DNA of 47,777 nt from Flavobacteriales bacterium (GTDB lineage: Bacteria; Bacteroidota; Bacteroidia; Palsa-965). The stretch spans positions 1-47,777 of the forward strand of contig NSIF01000006.1 in assembly GCA_002737665.1 (NCBI GenBank), given 5' to 3'. Below, piece by piece: positions 18,018 through 27,575 of the stretch. The notes beneath the pieces are model-generated. The model ran no database searches. It saw only the letters and a program-made list of their open reading frames with translations, and had not been told where the DNA came from. The translations under genes were made by a program, and so were the position numbers. Position 1 is the first letter of the stretch, and every line of letters starts with the position of its first letter.

Positions 18018-18893
18018 TTAAGCGAACAGTTCTAATATAACAAACGTTGCAAAAATTACACTTGCAATTCCGTTTGTCGTTCCAAATGCTCTTGTTACTC
18101 TACTCAAATCTGTTGGCTTTACAATGCTATGCTGGTAAACGATTAGCGTAAAGTAAAATCCAAAACCAATCCAATAAAAGAGGCCAAAATGTGCATCCCA
18201 ACCTGCGTAAAAAATAAAAAATAGGGAAATCAAATGAAAAAATTTTGAAACAAGTAAGGCACTTTTAGCTCCTAGTTTTGCGGGAATTGAATGTAGCTTA
18301 TTTTGTTTATCAAAACTTTCATCTTGCAAGGCATAGATCAAATCGAATCCACCCACCCAAAAAATTACTGCAAATGAATAGTAGAGTGGAAGCCAAGCAA
18401 ATTCGCCAGTTACTGCCAACCATGCTCCAATAGGGGCGAGCGAAAGTCCAATGCCTAGAATGAGGTGGCAAAGTGCAGTAAATCTTTTTGTATAGGAATA
18501 TCCCAATACAACAATCAAAGCAAGGGGAGAGAGGTAAAAACAAATTGGATTAATAAATAATGTACTGCCAATAAATAACAACGAGCTCAGAACCACAAAA
18601 AAGATTGCTCTAGAGGGTGAAATTTTACCTGTAGGTATTTCTCGGTCAGCGGTTCTTACATTTTTGGAATCAATATCGCTATCAATGTATCTGTTGAAAG
18701 CCATGGCTGCGCTTCTTGCGAAAACCATGCAAAGTATAACTAATGCGAACTGTTGGATTGAAAAATGTGCATTCTTTGTAAATTTCACCGCAAGAAAATA
18801 GCCAATTATAGCAAATGGCATTGCGAAAATCGTGTGACTAAAAACGATCAATGAAAAATAATCAGAAATTTTTGTTTTTTGAGTCTTGTTCAC
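18018..18893 (-). CDS. UbiA-type polyprenyltransferase, likely menaquinone (futalosine) branch
   Basis: The 291-residue multi-helix membrane protein has both Asp-rich motifs of aromatic prenyltransferases: NRYIDSDID (67-75) and YALQDESFD (~185-193), which bind the Mg-diphosphate of the prenyl donor. It resembles the UbiA-like enzymes annotated as 4-hydroxybenzoate polyprenyltransferase but found in menaquinone-making bacteria, where MqnP serves the futalosine pathway. This assignment is inference; no mqn or men gene is in the window. The start overlaps the stop of the small upstream membrane gene by four bases (ATGA-type). It converges with terC with one base between the stops. Confidence 0.87.
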   Translation of the reverse strand: MNKTQKTKISDYFSLIVFSHTIFAMPFAIIGYFLAVKFTKNAHFSIQQFALVILCMVFARSAAMAFNRYIDSDIDSKNVRTADREIPTGKISPSRAIFFVVLSSLLFIGSTLFINPICFYLSPLALIVVLGYSYTKRFTALCHLILGIGLSLAPIGAWLAVTGEFAWLPLYYSFAVIFWVGGFDLIYALQDESFDKQNKLHSIPAKLGAKSALLVSKFFHLISLFFIFYAGWDAHFGLFYWIGFGFYFTLIVYQHSIVKPTDLSRVTRAFGTTNGIASVIFATFVILELFA

Positions 18894-19147
18894 TTTGTGA
18901 ATTGAAAATATAATAACATAATGATTGGAGTCGAATTCAAAAGAAGACCTACATACCCTAGATTAATCCATTTACTCACAATTTGGTATCGACTGCTGTA
19001 CAAAACATAAATACTAGCACACAAAAACCCTGGTAGCATACACAAAAATGCAATGGGAGTTCCCCAACCTGGTAACTGAGCAGCAATGCAGACAACTAAG
19101 CCAAGAATTAAACCAATCCAACCGAAAACGGGCGTAAGTTTTTGCAT
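18890..19147 (-). CDS. Small two-helix membrane protein, unknown function
   Basis: An 85-residue protein read from the ATG at 19147. The TTG two codons upstream (19153) is rejected because it lies inside a TACCTTTG promoter element (19158-19151). Two or three hydrophobic segments are visible: VFGWIGLILGLVVCIAAQL, IAFLCMLPGFLCASIYVLY and GYVGLLLNSTPIIMLLYF. No family recognised. It overlaps the prenyltransferase start by four bases, so the two are translationally coupled, and it may be a partner or membrane helper. The -7 element ends three bases before the ATG, implying a near-leaderless transcript. Confidence 0.72.
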   Translation of the reverse strand: MQKLTPVFGWIGLILGLVVCIAAQLPGWGTPIAFLCMLPGFLCASIYVLYSSRYQIVSKWINLGYVGLLLNSTPIIMLLYFQFTK

Positions 19148-19290
19148 AGTCAAAGGTACATTTTGTTAGACTAAGGGTAACTTTTTTTAATAATTTAATT
19201 TGTTCAATTATTGTATTAGATTTAAAACAATTTTATCTTAAAATATATTTTAAATATTACTTTTTTTTAATTGATATTTGCAATTAATTC

Positions 19291-19932
19291 ATGAAATTAA
19301 TTATTCCCTTTCTAGTTTTATTTATTAGCTCCTTTAGCTTTGCACAGAGCGATTCTGTAAGGTATGTGCCTGGGTTCAAGTTTAACGAAGGTATTTATCT
19401 TGATTATAGAAGTTTTAAAGCAAATAAGCCCGTCGCCAAAGCACAAATTATTGCTGATTATTCTAAAGAGGAGTTGGATTTTGTTCGTAAAATCATCGCT
19501 AAACGATTTATTACTTACCTCGATACTTTGGGGAGAATAACAGAGGTAAATGCACAAAGTTTATGGGGCTTTTCAGAAAATAATTCCATTTACATTCGAT
19601 ATAATGGTGATTTTAACAAAATTGTAGTATTGGGTGGTCTTTGCCACTTTACAGCATTATTTACTACCTACTTTTCAAGTAGTCCTACGATGGGTGTAGG
19701 GCAAACTACCGGCACGCCTGTAGAAAGTATTCAACAATATATTTTAGATATACAAACTGGGCAAGTGTTTGATTATGTACTTCCTAATATGGAAGAATTG
19801 CTAAAGCGTGATGCTAATTTATACATAGAATTTATGGCATTTAGCAAGAGAAAGCGTAGGCAAATGATGTTTATATATTTGCGAAAGTACAATGAGCGTC
19901 AGGGTTTGTATTTAGGACTTCCATCAAAGTAA
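19291..19932 (+). CDS. Secreted hypothetical protein
   Basis: The 213-residue protein begins with a signal peptide ending near FAQ (MKLIIPFLVLFISSFSFAQ). The mature part is mixed alpha/beta with no Cys cluster, lipobox or membrane segment, and I do not recognise a domain. It has a Thr/Gly-rich stretch (SSPTMGVGQTTGTP) and a basic C-terminal region (SKRKRRQMMFIYLRKYNERQ). It is probably periplasmic. It lies 63 bases upstream of ettA on the same strand, but a functional link is not evident. Confidence 0.68.
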   Translation: MKLIIPFLVLFISSFSFAQSDSVRYVPGFKFNEGIYLDYRSFKANKPVAKAQIIADYSKEELDFVRKIIAKRFITYLDTLGRITEVNAQSLWGFSENNSIYIRYNGDFNKIVVLGGLCHFTALFTTYFSSSPTMGVGQTTGTPVESIQQYILDIQTGQVFDYVLPNMEELLKRDANLYIEFMAFSKRKRRQMMFIYLRKYNERQGLYLGLPSK

Positions 19933-19995
19933 TATTAGAAATGAAGTGCCGAGTTTTTTTCCGATATTTGTATTCTAAATTTAATCAATATACTG

Positions 19996-21675
19996 ATGTC
20001 AGCTGAAGGAAGACAAATTATTTTTTCAATGGTGAATGTTTCTAAAATTCACCCGCCTCAAAAACAAGTGCTTAAGGATATTTATCTCTCTTTTTATTAT
20101 GGGGCTAAAATTGGTGTAATCGGATTAAACGGTTCTGGTAAATCTTCTTTGCTTCGGATAATTGCTGGCGTAGATAAAGATTACATTGGTGAAGTTCATT
20201 TTTCTCCAGGTTATTCCATTGGGATGCTCGAGCAAGAACCGAAATTGGATGAAACCAAAACGGTAATGGATATTGTGAAGGAAGGTGTGAAAGAAATCAA
20301 TGATACACTACGCGAATACGAAGAAGTAAATAATAAATTTTCGGAGCCCATGACTGACGATGAGATGACAAAACTCATTGATAAGCAGTCACGACTTTCT
20401 GAAAAAATTGAACAACTAGATGCATGGAATATTGAATCCCGTTTAGAGCGTGCGATGGATGCTTTGCAATGTCCTGAGGGAGATACACCTGTGAGTGTGC
20501 TTTCGGGTGGTGAACGTCGTCGTGTTGCGCTTTGTCGTCTTTTATTACAACAACCAGATATTTTATTATTGGATGAACCAACTAACCACTTAGATGCTGA
20601 ATCAGTTTTGTGGTTGGAGAATCATTTGCAATCGTATCCTGGAACAATTATTTCTGTAACACACGATAGGTATTTCCTTGACAATGTTGCAGGATGGATT
20701 TTAGAATTGGATCGTGGAGAAGGAATTCCGTGGAAAGGAAATTATTCGGAATGGCTGGATCAGAAATCTAAAAAATTAGCTTCTGAAGAAAAGACGGAGA
20801 GTAAGCGTCGGAAAAATTTGGAGCGCGAGTTGGAGTGGGTGCGTAAAGGTCCTAAAGGACGGCAATCGAAATCGAAATCGCGTCTTGCGAATTACGAGAA
20901 GATGATGAGTGAAGATATTAAACAGAAAGACGAAACTTTAGAAATGTTTATTCCCAATGGTCCTCGTTTGGGAAATGAGGTGATTGAAGCGGTGAATGTG
21001 AATAAAGCATTTGGTGATAAAGTGTTGTATGAAAATCTAAATTTTAAATTACCACCAGCAGGCATCGTTGGAATCATTGGACCAAACGGAGCAGGTAAAA
21101 CAACTTTATTTCGTTTAATAATGGCTGAAGATAAAGTTGATGGTGGTGAATTTAAAGTGGGACCAACCGTAAAAATCGCTTATGTCGATCAGGCCCATTC
21201 AGATATTAATCCAGAGCACTCCGTATTTGAAGCAATTACTGGAGGAACTGAATATGTTGAGTTATCCGGTGTGAAATTAAATTCACGTGCATACGTTTCT
21301 AAATTCCAATTTGCAGGACAGGATCAGGGTAAAAAGGTAAAGGTGCTGTCTGGCGGTGAACGAAATCGTTTACACTTGGCTTTGACCTTGCGTTCAGGAG
21401 CGAATGTATTATTGCTCGATGAGCCGACCAACGATATTGACGTAAATACAATGCGTGCTTTAGAAGAAGCGTTAGATAATTTTGCTGGATGTGCAGTAAT
21501 TATATCTCACGATCGTTGGTTCTTAGATCGAGTTTGCACGCACATTCTTGCTTTCGAAGGAAATGGTTCTGTTTATTTCTTTGAAGGTTCTTTTTCTGAG
21601 TATGAAGAAAATCGTAAGAAACGTTTGGGTGATTCTGAACCAAAGCGATTCAGATTTAAGAAATTGGTAGTTTAA
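19996..21675 (+). CDS. ettA: Energy-dependent translational throttle protein EttA (ABC-F)
   Basis: The 559-residue soluble protein has two ABC ATPase domains and no membrane part. Domain 1 has Walker A GLNGSGKSS (~43-51), signature LSGGERRR and LLLDEPTNHLD. Domain 2 has GPNGAGKTT, LSGGERNR and LLLDEPTNDID. The start (QIIFSMVNVSKIHPPQKQVLKDI) and the length match EttA of E. coli (555 residues), which binds the ribosomal E site and gates the first elongation steps according to ATP/ADP. The arm/linker region between the domains is present (KGPKGRQSKSKSRLANYE). Sited just before hisS, in keeping with a translation role. Confidence 0.93.
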   Translation: MSAEGRQIIFSMVNVSKIHPPQKQVLKDIYLSFYYGAKIGVIGLNGSGKSSLLRIIAGVDKDYIGEVHFSPGYSIGMLEQEPKLDETKTVMDIVKEGVKEINDTLREYEEVNNKFSEPMTDDEMTKLIDKQSRLSEKIEQLDAWNIESRLERAMDALQCPEGDTPVSVLSGGERRRVALCRLLLQQPDILLLDEPTNHLDAESVLWLENHLQSYPGTIISVTHDRYFLDNVAGWILELDRGEGIPWKGNYSEWLDQKSKKLASEEKTESKRRKNLERELEWVRKGPKGRQSKSKSRLANYEKMMSEDIKQKDETLEMFIPNGPRLGNEVIEAVNVNKAFGDKVLYENLNFKLPPAGIVGIIGPNGAGKTTLFRLIMAEDKVDGGEFKVGPTVKIAYVDQAHSDINPEHSVFEAITGGTEYVELSGVKLNSRAYVSKFQFAGQDQGKKVKVLSGGERNRLHLALTLRSGANVLLLDEPTNDIDVNTMRALEEALDNFAGCAVIISHDRWFLDRVCTHILAFEGNGSVYFFEGSFSEYEENRKKRLGDSEPKRFRFKKLVV

Positions 21676-21727
21676 ATTGTTGCATCTTAGTACAACGATA
21701 TATTTTTAAATCGGAATAAATTATTAA

Positions 21728-23128
21728 ATGGCCATCAATAAACCATCCATACCAAAAGGCACACGCGATTTTTCTCCAGATGAAATGGTTCGTAGGAATT
21801 ATTTGTTTGATACTATTCGTTCTGTCTTTAAAAAATACGGTTATCAGCCCATTGAAACTCCTGCAATGGAGAATATTGAATCACTTACAGGTAAATATGG
21901 TGACGAAGGTGATCAATTACTTTTTAAAATTTTAAATTCACGTCCTTACGAAGCGAAAGATAGCGACAAACAAAAAATGCGTGATGCTTTTAATCGTTCA
22001 TTGGCTCAGAATACAAATAATCCAGATTTAACCGAACGTGCGTTACGGTATGATCTCACCGTTCCATTCGCCCGTTACGTTGTGCAACACCAAAACGAAA
22101 TTACATTCCCATTCAAGCGTTATCAGATTCAACCGGTTTGGAGAGCTGATCGTCCTCAGAAAGGACGCTACCGTGAGTTTTTTCAGTGTGATGCTGATGT
22201 TATCGGAAGTAATTCATTAAATAATGAAGTGGAAATGGTGCAAATGATTGATGAAGTTTTTACTGCTTTGAAAGTTTCCGTAACAATCAAAATTAACAAT
22301 CGTAAAATATTAGCTGGAATTGCAGAAGTAATAGGTGAGAAAGATAAAATTGTTGACATCACAGTTTCTATTGATAAACTTGATAAAATTGGAGTGGATG
22401 GTGTAAATAAAGAACTTCTTGAGAAACAAATTTCAGAAACTGCAATTGAAAAACTTCAGCCTCTAATTATTTTTAAAGGTAATTACGATGAAAAAATAAA
22501 ATTGCTTTCGGAAATACTTTCAACTTCTGAAATCGGAATGAAAGGTGTTGAAGAAATAAAAACAATCTTCGATACATACAATACTTTAGAAAAAGAATTC
22601 CGAAACCAAAACTCAAGATCAACATTAGAACTTGATATTACATTAGCTCGAGGTTTGAACTATTACACTGGCGCAATCTTCGAGGTCAAAGCAAATGCTG
22701 GCACTTTTACCAGCAGTATCACCGGCGGTGGACGATACGACGATCTCACAGGAGTTTTCGGTTTAGCAAACATGTCTGGCGTAGGAATTTCATTCGGAGC
22801 GGATCGAATTTGCGATGTGATGGATGAATTGAAACTCTATCCTGAATCTGTCACTGCAGGCACACGTTTATTGTTTATTAATAATGGCGGAAAAAGCGAA
22901 GCAAATTCTCTTTTACTTTTAAAACAAGTTCGCGAAAAAAATATCGCAGCAGAAATTTACCCCGACAATGTAAAATGGGAAAAGCAAGCGAAATATATTG
23001 ATGCAAAAAAAATTCTATATACCGCAACAGTTGAAGACGATGGGAAAATCACATTGAAATTTCAAGATCAAGGGAAATGGAATACACTGAATGTTACTTT
23101 TGAAGAGCTAATAAATAAAATAGTTTGA
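21728..23128 (+). CDS. hisS: Histidine-tRNA ligase
   Basis: The 466-residue class II synthetase charges tRNA-His. Motifs include [12 protein letters not shown] at the N-terminus, motif 2 within [25 protein letters not shown], the histidine-binding ARGLNYYTG, and motif 3 in [15 protein letters not shown] with GISFGADRI, followed by an anticodon-binding domain (~360-466). The N-terminal half carries a longer insertion after motif 1 ([18 protein letters not shown]) than the E. coli enzyme of 424 residues. It begins 52 bases after ettA and is followed after 43 bases by hutH, so two histidine-using enzymes sit together. Confidence 0.95.
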   Translation: MAINKPSIPKGTRDFSPDEMVRRNYLFDTIRSVFKKYGYQPIETPAMENIESLTGKYGDEGDQLLFKILNSRPYEAKDSDKQKMRDAFNRSLAQNTNNPDLTERALRYDLTVPFARYVVQHQNEITFPFKRYQIQPVWRADRPQKGRYREFFQCDADVIGSNSLNNEVEMVQMIDEVFTALKVSVTIKINNRKILAGIAEVIGEKDKIVDITVSIDKLDKIGVDGVNKELLEKQISETAIEKLQPLIIFKGNYDEKIKLLSEILSTSEIGMKGVEEIKTIFDTYNTLEKEFRNQNSRSTLELDITLARGLNYYTGAIFEVKANAGTFTSSITGGGRYDDLTGVFGLANMSGVGISFGADRICDVMDELKLYPESVTAGTRLLFINNGGKSEANSLLLLKQVREKNIAAEIYPDNVKWEKQAKYIDAKKILYTATVEDDGKITLKFQDQGKWNTLNVTFEELINKIV

Positions 23129-23159
23129 ACCGCTCCTTTCCGTCTTTGCGGTTAAAAAA
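23128..23159. repeat. Short hairpin between hisS and hutH
   Basis: AACCGC (23128-23133) and GCGGTT (23148-23153) form a 6-bp stem with a 14-base loop, overlapping the last base of the hisS stop and followed by six A. It lacks a T-run on the plus strand, so it is not a standard terminator for hisS. The CTTTGCGGTTAAAA wording recalls dispersed Bacteroidota intergenic repeats, which is unverified. Confidence 0.3.
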
Positions 23160-23171
23160 CGTATTAAGAAA

Positions 23172-24689
23172 ATGCTAGTCCACGAACTCTGTCCTACCAA
23201 GCCTCTCACACTCGAAGTAGTTGGAAAACTACTTAAGGAACTTCCGCATTTAAACTTATCTGCTGAAGCAGTAAGACGTGTCAATAAATCACACGAAGTG
23301 CTCACCAAAATTATTTCTGAATCTAAAAGTCCCATCTATGGAATAAATACGGGATTCGGCGATTTAAAAAATGTACAAATTTCACTTGATGATCTTTCAC
23401 AGCTTCAAACAAATCTTGTCATGTCGCATGCATGTGGAGTTGGAAATAAAATACCTGCTGAGGTGGTACGTTTGATGCTACTATTTAAAATACAAGGACT
23501 TATTCATGGATATTCAGGTGTGCAATTGGCTACGGTTGAATTGTTGATTGCTTTTTGGAATAAAAATATTTTGCCTGTAGTTTATGAACAAGGTTCATTG
23601 GGAGCCTCTGGCGATCTTGCACCACTTGCGCATTTGGCACTTCCTCTTATTGGTAAAGGAGAGGTCAGTTACAATGGTATTATTTGTCAAACGACAGTAG
23701 CGCTTAAAGAATGTGAACTTTCTCCCGTAAAATTAAAAGCGAAAGAAGGTTTAGCAATTTTAAACGGCACGCAATTTATGAGTGCTTGGGGGGTTTTTAA
23801 TTTATTACGTGCAAAGAATATTGTAGTTGCTGCAGATGTTATCGGTGCACTTTCTCTCGATGGATTTGATGGTTTGAAACAACCTTTTGATGCTCGTTTA
23901 CATACAATTCGTCCTCATGAAGGTCAAATAGAATCAGCGGCTCACATTCTTAATTTAATATCAAATAGTCAGATAGCAAATAAACTACCTGAGAAAAAAC
24001 ATGATGTGCAGGATCCCTATTCGTTTCGGTGCATGCCACAAGTTCATGGTGCTTCTCGTGATGCAATTGCCTATGTTGAAAGAGTATTTTTGACAGAAAT
24101 TAATTCAGTAACGGATAACCCAACTTTGTTTCCAAACGATGGGGAAATACTTTCAGGAGGTAATTTTCATGGACAACCACTTGCCCTTGCATTAGATTTT
24201 TTGGCTATTGCATTGTCAGAGATTGCGAGTATTTCTGAACGGAGAATATTTTTATTGATATCAGGAAAGCGAGGATTGCCTTCGATGCTTATTGCTAAAG
24301 CAGGATTAAATTCAGGATTTATGATTCCTCAATACACAGCGGCGTCAATTGTTAGTCAAAATAAGCAATTGTGCACTCCGGCCTCGGTTGATTCAATTGT
24401 TTCTTCAAATGGTCAGGAAGATCATGTAAGTATGGGCGCAAATGCAGCTACAAAATGTGCACACGTTGTTAAAAATGTGGAATGTGTTTTGGGTATTGAA
24501 CTGATGACTGGCGCTCAAGCTTTGGATTTCAGGTTGGAATCTGAAAAACTGGAAACTTCCTCATGTTTAAAAAAGATACATAGTTCATTTCGTGAAGTTG
24601 TTACATTTTTGGAAACTGATCGCGAATTGTATAATGATATTGCCACTTCAGAAAAATTTATTCGTGAATTTGATTTCCATAAGTTATAA
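23172..24689 (+). CDS. hutH: Histidine ammonia-lyase
   Basis: The 505-residue enzyme removes ammonia from L-histidine to give urocanate. The Ala-Ser-Gly triad that forms the MIO cofactor is at 145-147 within GSLGASGDLAPLAH. The substrate-selectivity pair is Ser-His (85-86, in NLVMSHACGVG), as in true histidine lyases, rather than the HL or FL pairs of tyrosine and phenylalanine lyases. Other landmarks are YGINTGFGDL and QDPYSFRCMPQVHG. No hutU, hutI or hutG gene is present, so the rest of the degradation pathway must be elsewhere if it exists. The stop overlaps the next start (TAATG). Confidence 0.92.
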   Translation: MLVHELCPTKPLTLEVVGKLLKELPHLNLSAEAVRRVNKSHEVLTKIISESKSPIYGINTGFGDLKNVQISLDDLSQLQTNLVMSHACGVGNKIPAEVVRLMLLFKIQGLIHGYSGVQLATVELLIAFWNKNILPVVYEQGSLGASGDLAPLAHLALPLIGKGEVSYNGIICQTTVALKECELSPVKLKAKEGLAILNGTQFMSAWGVFNLLRAKNIVVAADVIGALSLDGFDGLKQPFDARLHTIRPHEGQIESAAHILNLISNSQIANKLPEKKHDVQDPYSFRCMPQVHGASRDAIAYVERVFLTEINSVTDNPTLFPNDGEILSGGNFHGQPLALALDFLAIALSEIASISERRIFLLISGKRGLPSMLIAKAGLNSGFMIPQYTAASIVSQNKQLCTPASVDSIVSSNGQEDHVSMGANAATKCAHVVKNVECVLGIELMTGAQALDFRLESEKLETSSCLKKIHSSFREVVTFLETDRELYNDIATSEKFIREFDFHKL

Positions 24690-25264
24690 TGCGAAAAGAA
24701 TTTCTTTTACTATTTCTATTTTTTATTTGCGAAACTTCATTGTTGGCATGTGATTGCAAAATAGGGCCAATTAGCGAACTAACTATTGAAAATGAGGAAT
24801 TGATATTTCTTGGAAAAGTTGTAGCAATTTCCGGCTGTGATGTTGTGGCAAAAGTGAATTTTCAAGTTACCGAATTGTATCGTGGAAAATGTTTTGAAGA
24901 GACAGCAGTTGAATTTGATTGTAGTAGCGATTGCTTAATGAGTTTTGTTCCTGGACAAACCTGGTTGATTTTTGCTAATTATAAAAAATATGGCGAACCT
25001 AAAGTGAAGTTTTGTAGTTATTCTCGTCAACAATTTGAGCTTAATCAAGCTGACTATAATAGTGCCGTACATGGAATGGGATTTCAAGAGGAACGAGATT
25101 GGTTAAAAATCAAGTTTGGATTGCAAGCACTAAATATTAATAATAAAGGATTGCAGCAACACCACACGAATATTCGTCCTGCAGGTTTACAATTCCTTTG
25201 GTACATAGGTTTGGGTCTCGTAGTACTGGCAGGACTTTATTTTATAGGAAGGAAATTTTTCTAG
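24689..25264 (+). CDS. NTR/TIMP-like CxC protein with C-terminal membrane anchor
   Basis: The 191-residue protein has a signal peptide (MRKEFLLLFLFFICETSLLA) that would place Cys at the mature N-terminus, in CDCKIG. A beta-rich domain with further Cys follows (SGCDVV, RGKCFEE, DCSSDCLMSF, VKFCSY), a spacing like bacterial NTR/TIMP-like OB-fold domains, whose hallmark is an N-terminal CxC. A C-terminal helix (LWYIGLGLVVLAGLYFIG) would anchor it. LLAC also fits a lipobox, so lipidation is the alternative. Coupled to hutH by TAATG overlap, with no obvious functional link. The inhibitory or metal-binding role is not established. Confidence 0.7.
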   Translation: MRKEFLLLFLFFICETSLLACDCKIGPISELTIENEELIFLGKVVAISGCDVVAKVNFQVTELYRGKCFEETAVEFDCSSDCLMSFVPGQTWLIFANYKKYGEPKVKFCSYSRQQFELNQADYNSAVHGMGFQEERDWLKIKFGLQALNINNKGLQQHHTNIRPAGLQFLWYIGLGLVVLAGLYFIGRKFF

Positions 25265-25289
25265 TTGTTTAAATATATTATTAAAAATT

Positions 25290-25973
25290 ATGCTTGACGT
25301 TATTTTTGAAGATAATCATTTGATTGCAATAAATAAGAAAGCTTCTGACATTGTTCAGGGGGATAAAACAGGTGATGTTCCATTGAGTGAATATGTGAAA
25401 CGATACCTAAAGGAAAAATACAATAAGCCAGGTGAAGTATATTGTGGTGTTATTCATAGATTAGATCGCCCTGTTAGCGGTGTTGTTTTATTTGCTAAAA
25501 CGGATAAAGCACTTTCGAGAATGAATGAAATGTTTCGTACTCGTGAAATTAAAAAAACATATTGGGCGATTGTAGGTACAAAGCCAGAAAAGGACGCTGG
25601 AATACTGATTCATTATTTAAAGAAAAATGAAAAAACGAATAAATCTCATGCTACACAATTTGAAGTAGCTGGGTCTTCTAAAAGTGAAACTGAATACAAT
25701 CTTATTGCTTCTTCTGATCGTTATTTTCTTCTTGAAGTTTTTCCACATACGGGTCGGCATCATCAAATAAGAGTTCAATTGCGAACGATGGGTTGTATTA
25801 TTAAGGGTGATTTAAAATATGGAGCGCCACGTTCAAATAAAGATGCTTCTATTTGTCTCCACGCACGACAGCTTGAGTTTATTCATCCTATTAAAAAGGA
25901 ACCAATTGTTCTTGTTGCTCCTGTCCCAAAAGATCCTTTATGGACTGCGTTTGAAAGTATGGTAAAAGGATAA
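25290..25973 (+). CDS. RluA family pseudouridine synthase
   Basis: The 227-residue catalytic domain isomerises uridine to pseudouridine in rRNA or tRNA. The catalytic Asp lies in HRLDRPVSGVVLFAKT (~residues 55-70). Further motifs are KTYWAIV, PHTGRHHQIRVQL and ICLHARQLEF. There is no N-terminal S4 domain, as in the shorter RluA/TruC-type members; the exact target uridine cannot be assigned. The start follows the NTR-like gene by 25 bases on the same strand. Confidence 0.9.
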   Translation: MLDVIFEDNHLIAINKKASDIVQGDKTGDVPLSEYVKRYLKEKYNKPGEVYCGVIHRLDRPVSGVVLFAKTDKALSRMNEMFRTREIKKTYWAIVGTKPEKDAGILIHYLKKNEKTNKSHATQFEVAGSSKSETEYNLIASSDRYFLLEVFPHTGRHHQIRVQLRTMGCIIKGDLKYGAPRSNKDASICLHARQLEFIHPIKKEPIVLVAPVPKDPLWTAFESMVKG

Positions 25974-26057
25974 GTTCTTATTTTTTTAAAATTCATTTGA
26001 AAAAGTAAAAATCAATTTTATTGAACCTCTTTCCCTTTGTAGTTAGTAAATAAATTA

Positions 26058-26471
26058 ATGAAAAATATTTTAGTATTGTGTACTGGTAATTCTTGTCGGA
26101 GTCAGATGGCTGAAGGCTACCTTAGGTATTTCTCAGATGGTATGGCAGTTGTTTTTTCCGCAGGTATTGAAACGCATGGTGTAAATCCAAGAGCTATTTC
26201 AGTGATGTTAGCGGATGGTATTGATATTTCTCATCACACATCTAATAATGTGAATGAATACCTTGCTGTAAAATTTGATTTTATTATTACTGTTTGTGAT
26301 CATGCCAATGAAGTTTGCCCCGTATTTCCTTCTTCAGCCAAAAAGTTTCATTTTAATTTCCCTGATCCTGCAAAAGTGACAGGAGTGGAGGAGGAGATCG
26401 TTTTGGAATTTAGGCGTGTGAGAGAATTAATAAAAGTGTATTGTAAAGAATTTGTAACCTTAAATTTTTAA
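26058..26471 (+). CDS. arsC: Arsenate reductase, thioredoxin-coupled (LMW phosphatase fold)
   Basis: The 137-residue protein reduces arsenate to arsenite. The P-loop CTGNSCR (Cys8 to Arg14, CX5R) is the oxyanion site, and Cys80 and Cys87 (VCDHANEVC) correspond to the Cys82/Cys89 relay of the thioredoxin-linked ArsC of plasmid pI258. A DP pair for the general acid is seen in FNFPDPAKV. It is nine bases upstream of the Acr3-type arsenite exporter, forming a minimal resistance unit. No ArsR-type regulator lies nearby, which is unusual. Confidence 0.92.
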   Translation: MKNILVLCTGNSCRSQMAEGYLRYFSDGMAVVFSAGIETHGVNPRAISVMLADGIDISHHTSNNVNEYLAVKFDFIITVCDHANEVCPVFPSSAKKFHFNFPDPAKVTGVEEEIVLEFRRVRELIKVYCKEFVTLNF

Positions 26472-26479
26472 TATAATTT

Positions 26480-27550
26480 ATGACAGCAACTAATTGTGCT
26501 CCAACTTTAGAAAGAAAAAAACTGAGTTTCCTTGATCGTTATTTGACACTTTGGATTTTTTTAGCAATGGCGATTGGTGTTTCCACAGGATATTTTATTC
26601 CATCATCTGCGTCCTTCATCAATTCCTTTTCAAGTGGAACAACTAATATACCACTTGCTATTGGTTTGATTTTGATGATGTATCCTCCATTGGCTAAAGT
26701 TCGATATGAAAAAATGGGCGAAGTTTTTCGCGACACTAAAATTCTTTCATTATCACTCCTTCTCAATTGGGTTATTGGACCAATTCTAATGTTTGTTTTG
26801 GCAATTATTTTTTTACACGATTATCCTCATTACATGTCGGGACTTATTTTAATAGGACTTGCTCGTTGTATTGCAATGGTAATAGTTTGGAATGAATTGG
26901 CAGAAGGTAATAGAGAATACGCGGCAGGATTGGTTGCACTAAATAGTATTTTCCAGGTTTTATTTTTTAGTGTTTATGCATATGTTTTTATTACTGTCTT
27001 ACCTCCTTTATTTGGTTTCGAAGGCCTGGATGTTAATATAACTATATTACAAATTGCAAAAAGTGTTGCGATTTATTTGGGTATTCCATTTACTGCAGGG
27101 ATTGTCAGCAGATTTTTATTAATAAAATTGAAAGGTGAAGTATGGTTTGAAGAAAAATTTATTCCAAAGATTTCTCCAATAACGTTGATTGCATTACTTT
27201 TTACAATTATTGTTATGTTTAGTTTAAAAGGTCAATTGATTATGCAAATTCCTTTTGATGTGCTTCGTATTGCAATTCCTTTGGTTATTTATTTTGCAAT
27301 CATGTTTTTGGTGAGTTTTTTTATTGGTAAAAAAATGGGAGCTGATTATTCCAAGAATGCTTCAATTGCCTTTACAGCATCTGGCAATAATTTTGAATTG
27401 GCCATCGCAGTTGCTATCGGCGTTTTTGGAATTAACAGTGGCGAGGCATTTGTTGGTGTCATCGGACCTTTAGTAGAAGTTCCCGCTTTAATTGCACTAG
27501 TAAATGTTGCATTTATGCTGCGACGAAAGTATTACGGAAACGGATCTTAA
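26480..27550 (+). CDS. Acr3-type arsenite efflux transporter
   Basis: The 356-residue protein has about ten membrane helices and expels arsenite from the cytoplasm. It matches Acr3 rather than Ars[18 protein letters not shown] at the start, [20 protein letters not shown] and the essential Cys in [17 protein letters not shown] (Cys130), plus the [15 protein letters not shown] segment with a membrane-embedded Glu near the end. The start is nine bases after arsC, so the two are co-translated. It converges with preA at 25 bases. Confidence 0.92.
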   Translation: MTATNCAPTLERKKLSFLDRYLTLWIFLAMAIGVSTGYFIPSSASFINSFSSGTTNIPLAIGLILMMYPPLAKVRYEKMGEVFRDTKILSLSLLLNWVIGPILMFVLAIIFLHDYPHYMSGLILIGLARCIAMVIVWNELAEGNREYAAGLVALNSIFQVLFFSVYAYVFITVLPPLFGFEGLDVNITILQIAKSVAIYLGIPFTAGIVSRFLLIKLKGEVWFEEKFIPKISPITLIALLFTIIVMFSLKGQLIMQIPFDVLRIAIPLVIYFAIMFLVSFFIGKKMGADYSKNASIAFTASGNNFELAIAVAIGVFGINSGEAFVGVIGPLVEVPALIALVNVAFMLRRKYYGNGS

Positions 27551-27575
27551 TTTTGCATACTAAAGGTTGAATTTT

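Noticed and set aside
19148-19153. TTG start for the small membrane protein
   Set aside because: The TTG is part of a TACCTTTG promoter element; the ATG two codons later is preferred.
23128-23159. Terminator for hisS
   Set aside because: The hairpin is short and followed by A rather than T on the plus strand, so it was kept only as a weak repeat candidate.
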